A DNA stretch of 64,000 nucleotides from Hirsutella rhossiliensis. Lineage: Eukaryota > Ascomycota > Sordariomycetes > Hypocreales > Ophiocordycipitaceae. Position 1 is the first letter of the stretch. Every line of letters begins with the position of its first letter. The DNA is taken from the NCBI RefSeq assembly GCF_020360975.1, contig NW_025408670.1, positions 124,001-188,000 on the forward strand, in the 5' to 3' direction. Shown piece after piece: positions 24,601 to 37,200 of the stretch. The notes beneath the pieces were generated by a model. It was given only the letters and a program-made list of their open reading frames with translations, did no database searches and was not told the origin of the DNA. The position numbers were made by a program, and so were the translations under genes.

Positions 24601-26585
24601 GGAAAGCGGTAGAGCTAGAATACGCCTACCTCCCTACGCCTCCTCTTATAGAATAAGAAGAAGATTTAAAAGCAGCTTTTTTAGTTAGTCTTTCTATCTC
24701 GACCTTTAAGGGGGTAGGAAAGGTACCTCTCTTAAAGGATTACCTAGCTGCCTTTTTATCCTTACTTTAAGAAGTAAAGGAAGGTATAAGGCCCGATATA
24801 AAAGAAAACTAACCTTTCCTTTATTTCGATCGTTTTTCTAACTTCTATCTAACGCCTATAAAAGATAGTTCTTATAGAGCATTTATAGTAGGCCGGCTCT
24901 TTAAGCTATAGCTATTAGTAAGGAAGGTATATAATAGAGACCTCCCGGACCTACTAGTAAACTAAAAGCAGCTAGAAAAACACCCCTTTAAAGACTAGTT
25001 TTTCTAGGCCTAGAAAGACTACCTAGCCTTATATAAAGAGATAGGGTCTTTCGAAGAGGTCTTAAAGAAAAAAAGTAAAAGGAAAATAGGTCCTTAGCTA
25101 TAAGTAGGTCTTTATCTATAAGACTAATAAATATAGCTTCCTTTAGAAGTATAAGGCCTAGCTAGTTATTTATAGGAATTAATAGGAAAAAGGGGATCTA
25201 CCTACTAGGGCAACTACCTTAGTAGGGATGTTTTTTCGGACCCTTATAGCTATAGTAGTAGAATTCGACCTCGAGCTTAATTAGATAGATATAGTTAACG
25301 CCTTTATTAACTGCCCCTTTAAGGAAGAAGAAGTTATCTATATATAACTTCCTCTTAGTTTCTAATAACTAGGAAAGGTTCTATAGCTTAGGAAAGCTCT
25401 ATACGGACTATAAAGATTACCCCTTCTTTAGCAATAGCATTTAATAGGTTCCCTTAAAGCCCTAGGCTTTAAGAAAGTCCCTTAGGAACCGTATATAATA
25501 TAGAAGGGTAAAATCACGGTCTTCTTCTACGTCGACGATATTATCTAGGCCTACCTAAAAGAGGAAGAAGTAACTACTAGGGAGGCTATAAAAGGCCTAT
25601 AATAAAAGTATAAGATAACTAAGCTAAGGGAGCTAAAGTAGTTCCTAGGGATTTAAATCCTTTAGAATAGGTCTTAATAGACTATCTAGCTTACTAAAGA
25701 CGCCTATATCGATAAGGTCGCTTATAAATTCCTCCTTAATTCCCTTAATAAGAAGCTTCTCTCTATGCCTATATTAGATAAAGAGCTTTTACTTAATTCG
25801 TCCTTTTAAGCTAGGGAGTAAGAGAAATACCTATACTAATAGAAGGTAGGCTCCTTGCTTTTTTAAGCTATTTCTATTAGACCGGATATCTCTTTTACGG
25901 TCTCCTAGGTAGCTAAGTATAACTAGAATCCTAGCCCTAGGTACTAAGAAGTAATAAACTAAGCTATCCTTTATCTTTATTTAATAAGATTATATAGTCT
26001 ATACTTAAGAGGGTAGGAAAGGAAGAAATTAGCTACTAAAATCTTCTTCTATTTAAGCGATTCGTCCTTTATAGATAATTCCTTAAATAGAAAGAGCTTA
26101 TTAAGGTATATTATATCCCTTTTTAAAGGAACTATTACTTAGAAAGCTTCGAAGTAAGCTACTATTATAACTTTAAGTATAAAAGTAGAGCTACTAGCTC
26201 TTTTAAAAGCTTTAAAGGAAGCTATATTCCTTAGCTAGCTATTAATATCTCTATAATAATAAATTCCGACCCTTTTATCTATAGAATATAATAATATATA
26301 GACTATACGAATTTTAATAGAAAATATAAAGCTATTGACCTAGCTATAGTATATTAATATCTATTAGTATTAGTTACGCTAAGAGGTTTAAAGGGGACTT
26401 ATTTCTATATATTAGGTTTTAATAGTATCGATAAAAGTAGATAGTCTTATAAAGCCCCTATTAAAGTAGAAGCTAGCTATCTTTTTATAGTAAATTAAGC
26501 TAAAAGACGTCTATAAGAAGCTATCCTTAAAGGCCCGCCTTAAGAGTCTATAAGAAGAGCTAATAGCTCGTATAAGAAGGTAACG
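21640..26585 (+). pseudogene. Gag-Pol polyprotein of copia C3a
   Basis: A copia-type polyprotein degraded by RIP. The Gag part (to about 22,900) includes an Ala/Pro/Thr-rich stretch at 22,390-22,560. An aspartic protease and integrase are expected between ~22,900 and 24,600, but I could not pin down their motifs. The RT starts near 25,100 (Lys-Tyr-Lys-Ala-Gln-Leu-Val block), continues with Leu-Asn-Gln-Ile-Asp-Ile-Val-Asn-Ala-Phe (about 25,275-25,310) and has an intact catalytic box Tyr-Val-Asp-Asp at 25528-25539. RNase H runs about 26,030-26,460. This is the only intact YVDD box in the window; its codons (gtc gac gat) hold no TG or CA. Many TAA/TAG stops remain elsewhere, so it is dead. Confidence 0.8.
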
Positions 26586-26863
26586 TCTATAGCTAAAGAT
26601 AAGGAAGAGGTCTTCCTTTTAAAGGGCCCCTTATTTAATTAGGTTTCTCCCTTTTAAGAAGGCCCCCTTTCTTATAGGACTTTCCCCTCTTTAGGCCCTT
26701 ATTCCTTAAGTAGGTCTAAAAGAGCCTAGGGACCTAAAAGGGCCCTTACTTTCCTTAAGTAAAGGGATAAGTATAAAGCTAAGAACCTCCTCTATACGCT
26801 TACTAGCCTAAAGCCGTATTAGCTATGCCCTTACTATAAGGGCAGGCTATAGCTAAGGGGGTA

Positions 26864-27339
26864 TATCGCGAAGCGTAGCTTAATTTTATAGTTCTTAGAG
26901 ATATCCCTTAGTAATAGGGACTAAGGAAGCTAAAAAAATAGGTTTTAATAAAGGAGCTAAAAGGAGGTATAAAGAGAAGGGTAGGGGTAAGAGGGGAAGT
27001 AGAAGTAGCGATAGCTTCTTATCGAGGTAGCGAAAGATAAGACGGATATACCGGTAACGGCTAGAAAGGAGGGGAAAAACTAGTAAAAAGCTTAGTAGTT
27101 AAGAGGATATTAGTAGCTTCTTTAAGTAGGATCTTCTCTATTAATTAAGATACTAAATAGGTATAAAGAAGGGCGTTAGATAAAGGAAAGAAGGATAATA
27201 AGGCAAAATAATAATTACTCCCTTATTATAATTACTACCCTTATAAGAATTAAATATCTCTGCCCTACCTATCTAACCCCTTACTTTTAATTTTACCTTT
27301 ATATATTTTTATATACTTCTCGCTTCTCTCTTTATAAGA
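26864..27339 (+). repeat. 3' LTR of C3a (476 bp)
   Basis: It is preceded by the purine tract aaggggg (26,855-26,861), starts TATCGCGAAG and ends CTTTATAAGA. The sequence after it (actat...) is G2 copy 2 at the position equivalent to 11131 of copy 1. Confidence 0.9.
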
Positions 27340-28010
27340 ACTATATATATAGGAACTAGTACTACTTCTTAAGGTAGAATACCTAACCTAGTAACTAATA
27401 AACTAAGATAAAGTAAAGATAAGAGAAGAATTATTTAAAGTATATATATAAGTTTTAGAAAAGAAAGAAAAAGATATAAAAGAAGCTAAGGAAAGAGTAA
27501 TAAGATATTAAAATCGATTAGTAAAAAGGATAGATAAAGCTAATAAGTATATAATAAGGAAAGAAAGCCTATAACCTAGAAACCTTATCTTACTATTTAA
27601 CGTAAGATAATTAAATAATCTAAGGAGGTAAGCTAAGTATTAAATAAGATAGAACGGTCCCTTTTAAGTAATATTACGCTTAAAGTAGTCTAAGGTATAT
27701 AGGATTAAGACTTTAAATAGAATTATACTTTATAAGATAATCCTAGGAAAGTATTTAAAGAAGTTTAAAAGGGATAAAGAAGGTTAGTAATACTTTACTA
27801 AGGATAATTAGTTACTTTAAGATAAGATTACTATCGATAAGAGGAGGAAGGAAGAAATAATAGATAAAGTAGATAATTTACTACTCTTACTAAGTAAAGA
27901 AGCCTTAGATTAAATAGTACTATAGTTATAATAACTCTTTAATAAACCTTAGAAAGATTAAAGCTAGGAAGAGAAAGAAGAGCGATTATAGATACCTAAG
28001 AAAGGCCTAA
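27340..28010 (+). pseudogene. G2 copy 2, C-terminal part of integrase
   Basis: Collinear with 11131-11800 of copy 1. It encodes the end of integrase and the Lys/Glu-rich C-terminal extension on the plus strand, with TAA/TAG stops at Gln positions. The catalytic region of integrase between copy-1 equivalents 10865 and 11130 has been lost at the C3a site. Confidence 0.7.
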
Positions 28011-28485
28011 GGTATATGATTAAGGTTTAGCTACTATAGCTTAGTAAAGTAAAAAAGGATCTTTATATAAGAGCCTTAAAGACGCTAATTTAATAAGAAA
28101 AAAAAGAGGTAAAAAGGAGCTAGGGAGGAAAAGGTAATAAAGATAAAAATCTATAACTATTATAAAAAGTATACTAAAACCTAACTAATAACTAAGGCAC
28201 TATCTAACTATCTAATTAAAGGACGATTATAGTAGCTAAGATATTTATAAGCGCCCTACTTACTATCTTATCTTTTTAAATTTTTTACCTAAGGTTTCTT
28301 AAGTAAATAAAGATAATATTTCCTACCCTTCTTTAATAATAACCTACCCTTTACTACCTTAAAAAAGACGAATAGTAATATAATTAAATAATAAAGTAAG
28401 AAAATAAATATTCTTACTACTTACCTTCTTTAAAAATATAATTTTTTACTTTATAGATAGGAATATCTATTCTTTATTATAAAGA

Positions 28486-29830
28486 GGGAGACCTATTATA
28501 GCGAAAATAAACGCGCTTATAAAATAAATTTTAATATATTTTCGACTTATTAGATTAAGCGTATATAACCTTAAAAGAAAAACTTTTATAACTAAAGATA
28601 GCGACTAAACGAGGCTACTTACTCTTAGTAAACCTACTATAGACTACTATAAAGTAAACTTAAATACTATTTAATTATTACTTAAGAGTAAGCTTATTAA
28701 ACTTATATAATCTCTTTTTAAGTAAAATAAGTATAAGGTTAATTTCCTCCCTTTCCTTTAAATCCTTAGTAAGACTAAATGAATTAAGGATATTATAAAG
28801 AAAATAAAGGGCGGTCTTATTATTAATATACTTATTATAAAATTTATTAGTCTTAAGGTCGGTATAGAAATTATAACTATATATATAGTTAGCGAATCTA
28901 TTAAGGTTATAAGTAGCCCTATAGTATTTAAGGAAGTACTACTATTTATAAATAAGCGCCTTAGTTAAATCCTAAATATAGTTAGTATAAGAGCCGCTAA
29001 TAGTACTTAAAAGAGAGATATACTTATAAAAAGGAAATCTAATATACTTATAAGTAAAAGTTATAGTCGTTTAATAAGTTTAAATATACCCTTAATAAAA
29101 GCAAGGGTTATAAGTTCTATATAAAGTAATTAAAACTACTTAAGAGTATTTTTATTACCTTAAACTAAGCTAAGAAAAGAAATATTTATATAGATAAGTA
29201 ATTTTTATAGGGATATAGGTTACTAGCCGATATCTATAATAAAGAGTATAGAAGACGATTTAATAATACTAACTTAGCGTGCTCTTAAGAAAGTAAAAGA
29301 AAGGAGAGTAACCGCGTACTTTAATCTTAATAGTATTAAGAGCTTTTAATAGAACCTATAACTAAAAGGTAATTTCTATATAAATTAAAAACCCTTAGTA
29401 ACCGATATTATTTCTACTATAAACCTAGGTTTTAAAGTAACTATAGATCTATTAAAAAAGACGGTTAGAACGAGCTAAGTAAGATTAAAAAGTTAGATAG
29501 TTATTACTTAAAAGTACTTTATATAAAAAAGAAAGACTTTAATATAATAATTTTAAGTAAGGAGAGTAGTAGTAATAAAAGAAGGTTATAAAAGAGTAGT
29601 TAAAGAAAGGTTAACGATATTTAGTAGCTCTTTAGTTTTAAGTTTAGCGGTCTTATAAGATATAATAAGGTAAAAGAGGTAGTTATGAAAAGAAAAGATA
29701 AGAGGTAGCGGTCTAGAAAAATAAAGAAGATAGAAAAGAGAAGAGGAAGAAGAGGAATAAAAAGAGTAAAGAAGGGAAGAAAAGGGCAGAGATTAGATAG
29801 CTCCTTAATCGATAACTAGTAAAAGAAGCT
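28486..29830 (+). pseudogene. Unidentified accessory region 1 of G2 copy 2
   Basis: This is the counterpart of 12277-13620 in copy 1, same order and basic tail (Arg/Lys-rich near 29,690-29,790). Differences between the copies are mostly C/T and G/A. It is not recognised. Comparing the two shows that this region belongs to the element and is not a chance insertion in one copy. Confidence 0.5.
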
Positions 29831-30146
29831 ATTTAAGCGTAACCTTTAAATACGCTTAAGACCTTACCGCTATAGAGGCTAGCTAAAGTAACTAATAACC
29901 GCGCGCTCTAATAACTATTTATTCCTCTTACTATACCCTCTTTCTTCCTTCCTTTTTCTTCCTTCTATATATATTTATATACTTTATACGCTTTCTTAAT
30001 TATAACGATCTCCTTTATTAATATAACTCTTATATATATATATATATCCCTTTTAGCCTCTTAGCGTTATAACTTAAAACTACTTACCTTAACTATTTAA
30101 TCTTAACTTTTTCCTTTCTCTTATTTACTTTACCCTTACCTAAGAT

Positions 30147-32688
30147 ATAGTAGCGAACTTAAATAGTATCCTAAGCCTAGCTATAGACCTCCTTAAAATT
30201 ACCGCTATTTTCTTTAGCGTATTACTATTTAGGAGTAAGAGCTTTATTTTATTTACTTACTATAGTAAAGTTAAAGTAAAAGGCGGCGAAGGGCGCTTTT
30301 ATATTAAAGATAAGGAAAGGTTTATAGACTAAGACTAATAAGACGTTTATAAGTAAAAGTAACCGCCTTAGTATATTTATAGAGATCGTTAGTACTTAAT
30401 ACTAATAGGCTTTATTAAACGGCGGGATATTACCCTTAAAGACGCTTAGATAATATATAAGGGCGTTAAAAAGATAAATAGATTTACTAAGAATAAGGCT
30501 TACTAAGAAGAGTATATCGTCGATATATATAACTTTCTTTATAAAGCTATTAATAAACGATAAGCTATAAGCTTTAGCCTTAGTATAATAATTAAGATCT
30601 TAATAAAAGGTATTAAGAATATAGTATACCCTTAACTTTACTTACTATTAGTTTATACTAACTATTAAAGGGAACCTATTAAAGATATAAAAGATAGATA
30701 TATAAAGTACTATAAATACCTAAATAATAAAGAGTATTTAATTAAGTTTACTACTCTTACTTTTAACCTTATTACTTTATATATAAATAAAGGTATATAA
30801 CCGGAGTTATTAACTTTTTAGTAGGACTAGATAAAAAGGGACTTTATTAAAGAGCGTTCTTCTAAGACTATAAAGAAGGAAACTTAGTTATTTTTAATAC
30901 TTAGAAAGAGGGATAGTATACTAGACTCTATATATTCCTATAAGTATAGCAGTAGTTTCTTTATATCTTTTAAGTTCCTTATAACTTTACTTATACGCTA
31001 GTCTTTTATACCGCTTAGTAAGAAGGGTAGGAATATAGCTACTTAGCCTTAATAATAATCTAATACTAGGTTAAAGGTATAGTTAGGCTATGCCTTAAGA
31101 TAATTAAGTAGCGATACTTAAAGGTTAAAGTAATTTTAAAGTAAAGGTATAAGGTAACGTAAGAAGCCCTATAAATAAATAAAATCTTATACTAAGATTA
31201 GTATTTCTTTAAGCTAGATAAGAAGATAAGTATAAAAGGCTACGTTAATAGGCTAATATATAGAATCTAAGCTATCGCGGCGAATAAACTTAATTATATA
31301 TAAGCGATATTATAGGGCGGCGGAGTTTCTTAGTAGTTTAATAGTAGGGTTAAATAACTATAAAGGATACTATTTATCTAAGGTTTAATAACTTTTAGTA
31401 AAGTCTTTTATATAAGGATTCTTAGGTATAAATAGATTTACTAATATAACTATATTATCCTAAGAGATTAAGAAGAATAAGACCTTTAAAAAGTCTTAAA
31501 GGTAGTTAACCTCTTAAATAAGCTTAGCGGATAGAAACTACTACTTTAAAGAAATATAGAACTAGCTTATATAGTAAGGAGAGTAAGAAAAAAGCTATCT
31601 ATATTAGTTGCTTTTATAAAGTAACCTAACCTAATTACTTAAGCTATACGCGGTTTCTTTATAAAACTCCTCCTTAAAAAAACCCTTAACTATTTAATTA
31701 CGTTAATAGGAATTAAGATTAGGCCTAGACCTTTATTACCTTAAGCGTTAATTAAATTAAGCTCTTTATCTAAACTAAGTAGCCTTTCCTTAAGTAACCT
31801 TAAGATAGGATCCCTACCTTAGAGTCTATAAAGGAGAGAGCTAAGCGCCCTTACTAGTCCTTTTATCTATATAGAAATAATACTTTTATTCTCCCTTTTA
31901 AATATATAGCTAATTAAGCTTACTCCTCGCCCGCTACTAATAACTCCTTAAAACGTATAAAGGAGTAAAAGACTTATAACTATACCCCTACTAATAACTT
32001 AATAAGAAGCTAGTAAGGAAGAAAGGTAGATAGCGCGGCTATTAATATACCCTAGGACTTTAAAATTACTAAGCGCTTAGTTAATTACCCTAAAGCTAAA
32101 GACTCTAGTAATACTTATAGCGCGCCCTATTACTCCTTAAAAATAAAGTATAGTAATAACCTCTTTAGCTATAGTCCTTATAAGGTTTATACTAGGCTTT
32201 AAACCTACCTAGGTTAAAGGAGTTAAAAACCTAGGAATATATTAAAACTACTACTAAGATATTAACGACTATAACTTTATATATTTATATAGGACTACTA
32301 GTTATATAATAACGATTAGTCTATAAGACTTTATAGCTTATTTAATCTAGCTATACTTAAATCTATAGACTAGTAAAGACGCTAATTACTTTATTTTCTT
32401 AACGCCTTTAAGAATAATAAGCGCGAATACTTAAGAGCGTATATAAGAGGTAGTAGATAATTATTTAAAAAGGGAAGTATATAAGTAAAGATAAGAAAGA
32501 GCTAAATAAGTAGCTTATATATAAAGAGAGGAATAAATAATATAAAGAGAAGGGATTATAGTAAAAGAGAAAAGTTTAATCGATAGTTTATTTATTTACT
32601 TACTTATATACTTAAGATAAAAGCCTTTACCTATTATTATCGCGCCCTTTTTATTAGTATCTTAGGTTAGAAAGTCGCTAAGGAGGAG
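30147..32688 (+). pseudogene. Unidentified accessory region 2 of G2 copy 2
   Basis: This is the counterpart of 13941-16477 in copy 1. The presumed start ATA lies at 30147 and the frame offset occurs at the same distance as in copy 1 (codon at 31211, 1,064 bases on). It ends at a purine run directly before the 3' LTR. Not recognised; see the copy 1 entry for the visible composition. Confidence 0.55.
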
Positions 32689-33061
32689 TTTAATAAGTAA
32701 AATCGTACCCCTATAGATATTAGCCTATTAAAGGGATAAGACCCTTAGCGCTTCCTATCTACCCCCCCTAAGTATACTTAAAGGCTTTATAAAAGCGCGG
32801 ATTATTTAATTAGATATCCTCCTTAATTATAGTTAATTTAAATATTTATTTTTCCCTTTAAAGTAAAGGCCGCTAGTTACGCGACTTTAATAAAGATAAA
32901 GCGGTATAAAGTAAAGAAATCTCTAAGACTTATATTAATAACCTAAGACCCTTAAAGCTATATATAGGACCGATAATTAGATAATTACGCGGTTAACTAC
33001 TCTATTAATCCTTAGCTATATACTACGCGTGCTTTAAGTATATACCCTTATCCCCGTTAAA
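32689..33061 (+). repeat. 3' LTR of G2 copy 2 (373 bp)
   Basis: It begins TTTAATAAG and ends CCGTTAAA, close to the copy 1 LTRs but 7 bp shorter; the G run has shrunk (aagggataag at 32,730-32,739). It is followed by gtag (33062-33065), the presumed target duplication inside C3b. Confidence 0.87.
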
Positions 33062-33065
33062 GTAG

Positions 33066-33998
33066 GGATATCTTTTCGGAACCTTATAGCTATAGTAGTA
33101 AAATTTAACCTCGAACTTAATTAGATAGATACTATTAACGCCTTTATTAACTACCCCTTTAAGGAAAAAGAAGTTATCTATATATACCTTTTACTAGGAT
33201 TTTAATAGCTAGGAAAAATTCTATAGCTTAGGAAAGCTCTATATAGACTATAAAGATTACCCTTTCTTTAATAATTATATTTAATAGGTTTCCTTAAAGC
33301 CCTAGGCTTTAAGAAAGTCCCTTTAGAACTATATATAATATAAAAAGGTAAAATTATAGTCTTTTTTTACGTTAATAATATTATCTAGGCCTACTTAAAA
33401 GAGGAAGAAGTAACTATTAAGGAGGCTATAAAAGGCCTATAATAAAGTTATAAGATAACTAAGCTAGGGGAGCTAAAGTAGTTCCTAGGGATTCGAATCC
33501 TTTAAAATAAGTCCTAATAGACTATCTAGCTTACCTAGGACGCCTATATCGATAAGGTCGCTTATAAATTCCTCCTTAATTCCCTTAAAAAGAAGCTTCC
33601 CTTTATACTTATATTAAACGAAGAGCTATTACTTAATCTATCCTTTTAAGCTAGGGAGGAAGAGAAATACCTATACTAATAAAAGGTAAGCTCCTTACTT
33701 TTTTTAGCTATTTCTACTAGACCGGATATCTCTTTTATAGTCTCCTAGCTAGCTAAGTATAACTAAAATCCGAGCCCTAAGTACTAAGAAGTAATAGACT
33801 AAGCTATCCTTTATCTCTATTTAATAAGATTATATAGTCTATACCTAGGAGGGTAGGGAAGGAAGAAATTAGCTACTAAAATCTTCCTTTATTTAAGCGA
33901 TTTATCCTTTATAGATAATTCCTTAAATAGAAAGAGCTTATAGGGGTATATTATATCCCTTTTTAAAGGAACTATTATATAAAGAGCTTTAAAGTAAG
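33066..33998 (+). pseudogene. Copia RT fragment of C3b
   Basis: It matches 25225-26160 of C3a: reverse transcriptase palm to start of RNase H. The catalytic box near 33,374 reads Tyr-Val-Asn-Asn, both Asp being lost by G-to-A changes, unlike the intact box in C3a. Read on the plus strand with many TAA/TAG stops, it is cut at the C2 insertion. Confidence 0.78.
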
Positions 33999-34284
33999 TC
34001 TTAAGTAGTAGCTTAAGAGCATAGTAAAAGAAATAAGGGCATAGAAAGGTAAATTTAGTAATATATATCTTAGTCTATTTATTAGGATAAGGGAGGGGCT
34101 TATATAGGTATAGTAACTATATATAGCTAGCTAAAAGAAGGTATTAAGATATTCCTATACCTAAGTTAGGCCTATATAATATCCTTAGGCTAGGGGAGTT
34201 ATATTAGTTAGGTAGGCTTCTTTATATATAACTATTAGGTCTACTAAGTATAACTATAGCTTCTTATACCTACTTTCCTTAATA
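33999..34284 (-). repeat. 3' LTR of C2 (286 bp)
   Basis: On the plus strand it runs from TCTTAAG to CCTTAATA; the PPT complement (tacccccttacta) follows directly at 34285-34297. Confidence 0.9.
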
Positions 34285-34297
34285 TACCCCCTTACTA

Positions 34298-37200
34298 CCC
34301 TAGCTTCTAGATAGTAGGGTAATAGGTAGAGGAGGGTTCGGTCTAATAAATATAAGGCTATTTTAATATTAAATTCGGCTACTTTACTATCTATTTAAGG
34401 AGGTTATCTAAAAATAAGGGAGGCTCTTAATTATATTCTATAAAAAGGAAAGGTAAATATAGTAAAAGGTAAAAGCTAGGACCTAAGAAGATAGGATATA
34501 AAGAGAACCCTCCTTTATATATCCTATCTCCTTAGGCCCTTAAGTTCGTTAACCGCGCCCCCCCTAAGGCGTAGTTATATAACCTACTCTTTTACCTTAA
34601 GGGGAGTCGAACTTACGATTAATAGGGTTATATAACCTACTCTTACTATTTAACTAGTAGTTATAAGTTATATTTATAACCTTCCTTATAAGGAGGGGCA
34701 TAGCGGGGTATCCCTTTAGGTAGCCTAGGTACTATAGTACCTTTACTAGCGACGTTATTATTTAGGATAAAAGTAATCTTAATCGTAGGCTTTCTAATAA
34801 TATATTCCTTATATTAATTAGTCTTAATTTAGTAAAGCTATCGCGATTATTATAAGTTTAAGCGCTATAGTATTATACTAATTAAGGGGTAGTTTAGTAA
34901 TAGCTTTTCTTCTTAGTAGTAAATAGGGCTAACTTCTACCCCCTAGATCTTTATAGTTTCTTAACTAAATTAAGATCTAACTACGCCGTTAAAATCCCTT
35001 AATCTTAGTATATATAGTAGTGCTCTTATTATTAGGATCTAGCGATTATCGAGTTCGCTATAGTAGGGAGACATTACGCCTTAATACGGTAGTTAGGTAT
35101 ATTATCTCTTAATATATCTTCCGGCCGTATTACTAGTCTTAGTTACTTAATAGAGCTCTAATAGCTTTTAATATATAAGCGCCTTCGTTATACTATTAGC
35201 TAGGTTATCTATTAATACGATCTAGCTAACTTATATCCGATCTTACTATACCTCCTAATAAAGCTAGTATTTATAAACGTTAATATACTTAAGGTTCGTT
35301 TTAAGCTTCGCGCTTAATTTAGTTAGAAGCTTAATAGTTTAAAGGTTATTATACTAAAGCTTTATAGTCCCTTTAATACTAATACTAAGCTCCTTAATTA
35401 GTCGGCTAAATACTACCTATTCCTTAGCTATATATAAGAGTGCTAATAATTTAGCTTCTATAAAGGACGTTATTATAGTAGCTTACTTAGTAGCTTTTTA
35501 GTTAATTAGCCTATTAAGGAGTAGGAATACGTATCCTTATAAGGACTTCCTAGTCTCTAGGTTATCGGCGTATAAGGAGTTAGATATATATATTAGCTGC
35601 CTTATTAGGTTTATCGCTATAAAGTAAATATAGCGGTTTCTCGTATAATAGAGGTAAGCTAGGCACTTATATACTTCGTGCCTATAGCGCGGCCTAGGGT
35701 TATAATTATATTAGGCTAGCTTTTCGGCTATAAATATAATATCTAGCTTAGTATAAATTGCTAGATAAATAAGCGACCTAATTAAAGAGATATATTTATA
35801 TATCTCTTCCTTTAAGGCCTACTTTTCGTAGGGGACGAGCTCTTTTATTATTAGCGGGATCTTAGGCTTACGAAGGATATTATTATTAAGGATATAATAT
35901 TTCTTTATAGTCTTAGAGATATAGGAAGCTTACGAGAGCTATATCTTCTTAAGATCCTTATCCCTAATAATCTCGATACTAAGGAACTAGCGTAGCTCTC
36001 CTATATACGTAACGGTATATTTTTTCGTAATAGCCTTATATAGCTCTTCTTAATCTTATTTTTGCCTTTTTAAATATATTATAACGATATTATCTATAAA
36101 GATAAAGATAATAACGCCCTTATAGACTAGTATATAGGCGTCTTCTACTAGCTACTAGGCTCTTAGTTTAGTAAAGAAACTAGATATCTCTTTAAACTAT
36201 AGCTTTAAAGAGATATAAAGCCCGTATAGTACTTTTAATAGCTTTAGGCATAGCCTAGGTATTAAGAATCCTAGTAGAAGCTAGTAATAGACTTCTTAGC
36301 GTAGGATTATATATAGAAATACTATTTTTACGTTATATTATTCCGTCTTAAAGTCCTCGAGGTAGTAGAAGGCTATTAGTAGTTAAAATATTTATGCTTA
36401 TAGCGTAGCTATATATATATCCTCGTTACCTTCGGGTTATAGGTCTCTACGAACTATAATACGTGCTTTAAAGCGTATAATATACCCTTATTTATCGGTC
36501 TTATATATAAAGACCTAATATAAGGGGATTAAGAAGTAACCTTTCTATTTAATAATAGCTTTTAAGATAGTCTTCTACGTGCCCCTTACTAGGTTTTCCT
36601 TTATTTCGTAGTCTATAGCTTCCTTCTACTTATATACGAATTCTAAAGCTATTACCGCGTTAAAGGAAGTAGGGGGAAGCGTTATATCTTTAACTTAAAG
36701 CTTATACTTACTTACCTTTATAATAATATTATTAATAAGGGATTTCTTAGGCCTACGAGCCTGTTTTCCTTTAATAACGTTGCTTAGGTTAATCCCCTAT
36801 AACGTATTCTTTCGTCTACGTTATTCTTATATTTATAATATCCTTAAGCCGGCCCTACTAATCGCTAGGTTAAGGGTATAAGGTTCGGACTAAGGGTTAT
36901 CTTCTTAAACCTATACTATAATCGTTCCTTTACCCCTTAGGTTAAGAGGTATATTATTACGTTTGTCTTAAGGAGACGAGTTAATTAATATAGGTATTAT
37001 ATCTTTAAGCTATCTCCTTAATAAGATATAGGAGGGGTTACTAGCTATAGTATCTATTATAGGCGTAGGAGGCATAGAGCTTAGTAACTTTATATTAAAT
37101 ATAGTATTAGGTAGAAGGGGTAATATTAAAATCTCTATCCCTAGGCCTATTATTTCCGGAAGGGAAAGATATATATATCTATATAATCCCTATAAGGGCG

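Larger units (their letters stand above)
21151..27339 (+). mobile_element. Ty1/copia element C3, copy a (6.2 kb)
   Basis: Two LTRs (21151-21625 and 26864-27339) enclose a copia polyprotein region on the plus strand, with a PBS right after the first LTR and a purine tract before the second. The flanking 5-mers do not match (atagt left, actat right), and ~266 bp of the host G2 copy 2 are missing between them. The element is therefore probably the product of recombination between two separate C3 insertions. The internal part keeps more GC and more CA/TG than the G2 sequence around it. Confidence 0.88.
950..33061 (+). mobile_element. Large gypsy-type element G2, copy 2 (outer, heavily interrupted)
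   Basis: This copy is cut into pieces: 950-4282, 16862-21150, 27340-32688 and the 3' LTR 32689-33061. Its 5' LTR is not in the window. Pieces from 3297 on are collinear with copy 1 (6222-7313, then about 7330-16477). Insertions into it are a C3 3' end (1-949), a C1 solo LTR, G2 copy 1 with TSD GTAC, two solo LTRs and C3a. About 266 bp equivalent to 10865-11130 are missing at the C3a site. It is itself inserted in C3b: the four bases after its LTR (gtag, 33062-33065) lie in copia pol and match a site in C3a near 25221. Confidence 0.78.
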
